From: Herbaspirillum rhizosphaerae_A
GTDB lineage: Bacteria > Pseudomonadota > Gammaproteobacteria > Burkholderiales > Burkholderiaceae_D
Direction: 5' to 3'
Length of the DNA: 64,000 nt
Assembly: GCF_046025915.1 (NCBI RefSeq)
Contig: NZ_JAQQFR010000004.1
Span: 331,399-395,398, forward strand
Positions 60,685-64,000 of this stretch are shown piece after piece. Each line of letters opens with the position of its first letter. The stretch's first letter is position 1. Position numbers and translations under genes: made by a program. Under the pieces are notes generated by a model. It searched no databases, was not told the DNA's origin, and worked only from the letters and a program-made list of their open reading frames with translations.

Positions 60685-61737
60685 ATGTCCGATATTAGCG
60701 ATTCCGAAGCCAATCAATCCAGTTCTCCACCACCGCCACGCCAAGGCCAGGCTCAGCCTGGTGTTGATTCCACGTCTCAGGCTGCGCCTCAGGCGGGCGC
60801 GCAAACCGGCTCGCAAGCTTCGCCGCAGCAGCCTCAGTCGTCGCAACCGCCGCATTACCCGTCATTTTCGCCGCCTCCTCTGGAAACACCCTGGGCGCAA
60901 ACCTGGAAGCTGCTGGCCGCGCGTTTCAAGGCAATGTCGGACAAGGCTGGTCGCCGCATCATGCAGCGCACGCTCAAGATCGGCATCTCGGCACGTATCT
61001 TCCACCCGGAAACCGGCGCCAAGGGCTTGCGCGGCAAGACCCTGCAATATCTTGAAGAGTCCATCGCACAATGGGTGATGTCGCGTGATGTGCTGGTATT
61101 CATGATCCCCACCGTCAATACCAACGGCCTGGTTCATCCCAGCAATATTCGTCTGCGCGACTACGCCAAGCATCTGGACGGTCTGGTGCTGCAAGGCGGT
61201 GCCGACGTCTCGCCGCAAAGCTATGCGCAGGCTGCGACCAAGCCGGAATGGAACGGCGATCGCGTGCGCGACATGTACGAGCTTGAGCTGTTGCATGAAT
61301 TCATCGAGGCCGGCAAGCCGGTGCTCGGCATCTGCCGTGGTTGCCAACTGATCAATGTCGCCTTCGGCGGCACGCTGTATCAGGACATCGCGACGGATGT
61401 GCCGACCGCCATTGCGCACGTCAACGATTTGTACGACAGCAATTATCACGAACTGAGCTTTCCAGCCGGATCGACGCTGGCGTCGCTGGTGAATACACAG
61501 AGCGCCGTGGTGAATTCTATCCACCATCAGGCAGTCAAGGATCTGGGACGCGATCTGTCGGTGGAAGCGGTTTCCGGCAACGACAACATCGTCGAGGCGA
61601 TTCGCTACCGCAAGGCGCCGTTTGTCATGGGTTTGCAATGGCATCCTGAGTTCCATCGCGCCGGTGGCCCCGAATTGCTCGATTGCATGCCTATTCTCGA
61701 CAGCTTTTTACGGACGGCGCGTGAAACACGCTTCTGA
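60685..61737 (+). CDS. Gamma-glutamyl-gamma-aminobutyrate hydrolase family protein (PuuD-like)
   Basis: A 350-residue class-I glutamine-amidotransferase-like hydrolase. The first 80 residues are low complexity, rich in Pro, Gln, Ser and Ala (SSPPPPRQGQAQPGVDSTSQ), and not part of the family. The catalytic domain (about 95-350) has the nucleophile C217 in VLGICRGCQLINVAFGG and the His/Glu pair in LQWHPEFHR. Members cleave gamma-glutamyl bonds; substrate here unknown. A 255-nt gap before it holds no gene I can see. Confidence 0.88.
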   Translation: MSDISDSEANQSSSPPPPRQGQAQPGVDSTSQAAPQAGAQTGSQASPQQPQSSQPPHYPSFSPPPLETPWAQTWKLLAARFKAMSDKAGRRIMQRTLKIGISARIFHPETGAKGLRGKTLQYLEESIAQWVMSRDVLVFMIPTVNTNGLVHPSNIRLRDYAKHLDGLVLQGGADVSPQSYAQAATKPEWNGDRVRDMYELELLHEFIEAGKPVLGICRGCQLINVAFGGTLYQDIATDVPTAIAHVNDLYDSNYHELSFPAGSTLASLVNTQSAVVNSIHHQAVKDLGRDLSVEAVSGNDNIVEAIRYRKAPFVMGLQWHPEFHRAGGPELLDCMPILDSFLRTARETRF

Positions 61738-62011
61738 CGTTAATAATGTTGATTGAATTGAATGTTTTGCCGCTTGAGAAACTTATATAGAGAGAAGCTA
61801 TCAAAGAGCCTGCATTGCTGAGTTTTTACCAGTGTTGCGTATAAAACCGCAAACCGGGCAGTGTGCAATGTCGTCAAACCGGCGAGTTGTCCCTGACGCG
61901 ATGCTCAGGATCACGCTTCATTGATGGTCGATTGTTGGATTTGAGACCGTTGAGGCGGCCATCTGCAAGGTTTTGCACTACTTGAGCATTTAATAAAAGG
62001 AGAATTTCCCC

Positions 62012-62317
62012 ATGACAAAATCCGCCTACAAAACAGTGAGAAACGATATGAAAACTCTGGTCAAAGATGCGCAAGAATTATTCCGTGAAGCTGCAACTGC
62101 CACCGGCGACAAAGCCGATGAGTTGCGCAGCAAAGGCTTGACCATGCTGGAAGCCGCTGTTGAGGCCGCCCAGAATGCGCAAGCCGTCGCCATCGAAAAG
62201 GGCAAGGAAGTCGCCGCCCGCACTGACGACTACGTCCATGAAAATCCATGGCGTGCCGTAGCGATCTCTGCCGGTGTTGGTTTGCTGGTCGGCCTGGTCA
62301 TCGGTCGCAGCAAATAA
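62012..62317 (+). CDS. DUF883 family protein (ElaB/YqjD)
   Basis: A 101-residue protein: a long amphipathic helix (about 10-75, LVKDAQELFREAATATGDKADELRSKG) and one C-terminal membrane segment (ENPWRAVAISAGVGLLVGLVIGRS). Family members associate with the inner membrane and ribosomes in stationary phase. AAAAGGAGAATTTCCCC stands before the ATG. It is the first gene of an ElaB-YqjE-YqjK-like trio. The 274 nt before it hold no gene I recognise. Confidence 0.93.
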   Translation: MTKSAYKTVRNDMKTLVKDAQELFREAATATGDKADELRSKGLTMLEAAVEAAQNAQAVAIEKGKEVAARTDDYVHENPWRAVAISAGVGLLVGLVIGRSK

Positions 62318-62340
62318 ACGCAGCGCCGACCGGGACTGAC

Positions 62341-62733
62341 ATGGATCACAAACAAGAGCACGCCGCGCCGGCCAATCCCGGATTGACGGCCGGATTGCTG
62401 GGTATCGCCAGGAATCTTCTGGGTCTGATTATCAACCGCATCGAACTGGCTTCTCTGGAGCTGTCTGAAATCGGCGGCAATCTGATCAAGTTCCTGACGC
62501 TGTTTACGCTTGCGGCAATCGCATTGTGGTTCGCGGTCGCGTTCTGGACGGCGCTGGCGGTCTACCTCGCATGGGATTCGTGGGGCTGGAAGGTACTCAT
62601 CGCGTTCGGCGTTTTTTTCACCGTGGTGACGGCCGCCATCATCGGTTACGCGTACACCATTTTGCGTCAGGGTAAGTTGTCCTTGCCAGCAACAATGGCG
62701 GAGCTGCGCAAAGACCGCGACGCGTTGCTATAA
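62341..62733 (+). CDS. Phage-holin-superfamily / YqjE-like membrane protein
   Basis: A 130-residue protein with two membrane segments (about 60-85, LFTLAAIALWFAVAFWTALAV, and 88-110, VLIAFGVFFTVVTAAIIGYAY) preceded by an amphipathic helix (LLGLIINRIELASLELSEIGG). This is the YqjE (holin family 3) pattern. The ATG at 62341 is 23 nt after the DUF883 gene and 9 nt before the next gene. Function unknown; stress-related in relatives. Confidence 0.88.
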   Translation: MDHKQEHAAPANPGLTAGLLGIARNLLGLIINRIELASLELSEIGGNLIKFLTLFTLAAIALWFAVAFWTALAVYLAWDSWGWKVLIAFGVFFTVVTAAIIGYAYTILRQGKLSLPATMAELRKDRDALL

Positions 62734-62742
62734 GGGGAAATC

Positions 62743-63159
62743 ATGGCGCAAAACGACTGGAAACCCGATGTCCCCCTGGAGGAGCGCAAACGTAGATTGC
62801 TTGCTGAAGGCGCGCTGTTCCGTATTGGTATTTTGGAGGGGCGCGGTCACGTGCGCGCCAATCTGAATGCCGAGTCGCTGGCCAAAGGTGCAATGAATCG
62901 CATCGTCGGCGCGGTGTCATCGACATTCAGCGGTGCGTTCTCCGGCAAAGGCGGCGGCAATCTGCAATCGCTGTCGCCGTTGCTGATCGGAGGCATTTCG
63001 CTGCTGTCGAAGCGCTACCTGCGCAAGCCGTTGTTGTACGGCACCGTCATCAGCGCAGGTGCGGCGTTCGCTTACTATCTGACGCGCCGGCAAGACAGGG
63101 CGCGCGGTGCGGAAAGTCTGTCCGAGGGCGAGGAAATTTCTACCCCCGACGGCGAATAA
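62743..63159 (+). CDS. YqjK-like hypothetical protein
   Basis: A 138-residue protein. The N-terminus is charged (PLEERKRRLLAEGALFRIG). A Gly/Ser-rich middle follows, and a weakly hydrophobic segment (LLYGTVISAGAAFAYYL) comes before an acidic tail (ESLSEGEEISTPDGE). The place after the YqjE-like gene fits YqjK, but the likeness is weak. AAGGGGAAATC precedes the ATG. Confidence 0.7.
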   Translation: MAQNDWKPDVPLEERKRRLLAEGALFRIGILEGRGHVRANLNAESLAKGAMNRIVGAVSSTFSGAFSGKGGGNLQSLSPLLIGGISLLSKRYLRKPLLYGTVISAGAAFAYYLTRRQDRARGAESLSEGEEISTPDGE

Positions 63160-63274
63160 AAATTTCAATTCCAGAATTTCAATCCGGACGTTCAAGTGCG
63201 CTGAATAACATGTCGCACGATGATGGCCGTCTGTGGTTGCTATCAATACTATAAAGAACAAGAAGGAAGCAAAT

Positions 63275-63931
63275 ATGCGTAAATTAACTATCGGTGCACT
63301 GGCCTTGACTCTGGCCGCAGCAGGTTGTGCGGACATGTCGGCAACGCAGCGTGGCACGGCAACAGGAGCCGGTGTGGGCGCCGGTCTTGGCGGTATCCTC
63401 GGTGCAGCAACGGGAGGTGGCGGTGGCGGTCGTACTGCTGCAGGTGCTGCAATCGGTGCCGGCCTGGGTGCTGTGATCGGCAACGTCTGGTCGACGCGCA
63501 TGGAAAATCAGAAACGCGCCATGGAGCAGGCAACGCAAGGCACAGGCGTGCAAGTTACGCAGACACAGGACAATCGTCTCAAGCTGGAAATCCCTAGCGA
63601 TATCTCTTTCAACACCGGTCGCGCCGATATCCAGCCAAACTTCCGTGCGGTGCTGGATAAGTTTGCTGCTACGTTGAACGAGAATCCGGCAACAAATGTG
63701 ACCATCATCGGCCATACGGACAGTACCGGCAGCGATGCCATCAACAATCCGCTGTCGATGGAGCGTGCCGCCCGCACGCGTGATTACCTGACAGCGCGCG
63801 GTGTTTCGCCGGGACGTTTCAACATTGACGGCCGTGGTTCGCATGAGCCGCTGGTAGCGAATACCACGGAGGCGAACCGTGCCCGTAATCGTCGCGTAGA
63901 AATCTTCGTCGCTGAGCCGCAACAACGTTGA
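63275..63931 (+). CDS. OmpA-family lipoprotein
   Basis: A 218-residue outer-membrane lipoprotein. A signal peptide with lipobox (LTLAAAGC, cleaved before Cys) leads to a Gly-rich glycine-zipper region (about 27-65, GAGVGAGLGGILGAATGGGGG) and an OmpA-like peptidoglycan-binding domain (about 105-218, ISFNTGRADIQPNF, TIIGHTDSTGSD, NRRVEIFV). It links the outer membrane to peptidoglycan. The ATG at 63275 has GAAGGAAG upstream. An A-run with GCCCCGC at the window end (63985-64000) looks like one arm of a terminator cut off by the edge. Confidence 0.93.
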   Translation: MRKLTIGALALTLAAAGCADMSATQRGTATGAGVGAGLGGILGAATGGGGGGRTAAGAAIGAGLGAVIGNVWSTRMENQKRAMEQATQGTGVQVTQTQDNRLKLEIPSDISFNTGRADIQPNFRAVLDKFAATLNENPATNVTIIGHTDSTGSDAINNPLSMERAARTRDYLTARGVSPGRFNIDGRGSHEPLVANTTEANRARNRRVEIFVAEPQQR

Positions 63932-64000
63932 TCTGGCTTGGTGGCTGATTGGTAGTCAATACATTCAGCGATCAATCCAGCCAATAAAAAAGCCCCGCAA

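Overview
The window reads as a chromosome segment of a betaproteobacterium of the Oxalobacteraceae (Herbaspirillum/Collimonas-like). The support is a moderately high G+C content, Burkholderiales-type trimeric porin, many LysR regulators and transporters for organic acids and amides, and a housekeeping set (glmS, glmU, ttcA, folB, MidA-type methyltransferase, DUF2905, DegP/MucD). The genus is an inference; no rRNA or tRNA gene was seen.

Layout. (1) 1-8.9 kb, minus strand: an amide/nitrile utilisation operon. In order of transcription it holds a nitrilase-fold hydrolase, a porin, an ABC importer (binding protein, permease, permease-ATPase fusion, ATPase), an amidase-signature enzyme and a cytosolic AmiC-type amide sensor cut by the window edge. 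Its leader holds two tandem attenuator units, each a 16-nt perfect palindrome, a small hairpin that competes with the terminator, and an intrinsic terminator. This suits antitermination by an AmiR-like protein that should lie just outside the window. (2) 8.9-12.5 kb, A+T-rich: small orphan genes (one a free-standing TipAS domain) separated by copies of a hairpin repeat with core CGGCCAGAAGC, followed by a diguanylate cyclase. (3) 12.9-16.6 kb: Tat-exported bicovalent FAD oxidase, a second diguanylate cyclase overlapping it by 4 nt, and a periplasmic binding-protein-like gene. (4) 16.8-21 kb: LysR, quinone oxidoreductase, NmrA-like protein, MocR-type regulator. (5) 21.7-28.8 kb: a fused TRAP transporter with a divergent LysR gene and a three-gene oxidoreductase operon, probably for an organic or sugar acid. 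(6) 28.9-31.4 kb: AraC regulator, short-chain dehydrogenase, carbonic anhydrase.

(7) 31.6-50.1 kb: cell-surface sugar locus. glmS and glmU supply UDP-GlcNAc, with an AsnC/Lrp regulator between them. Glycosyltransferases follow, then rfbF, an RmlC-like epimerase and a sugar C-methyltransferase on the plus strand. The minus strand carries an operon rfbG-galE-rfbB-rfbA-rfbC-rfbD. Together they predict dTDP-L-rhamnose plus a CDP-linked, probably C-methylated 6-deoxy sugar. Two large proteins here share an undescribed module of about 260 residues.

(8) 50.5-64 kb: mostly housekeeping and envelope genes: ttcA, folB, a pteridine-reductase-like SDR, MidA-type methyltransferase, a two-component system, a DegP-family protease, KefC/KefF-like potassium efflux, a glutamine-amidotransferase-like hydrolase, an ElaB/YqjE/YqjK-like trio and an OmpA-family lipoprotein.
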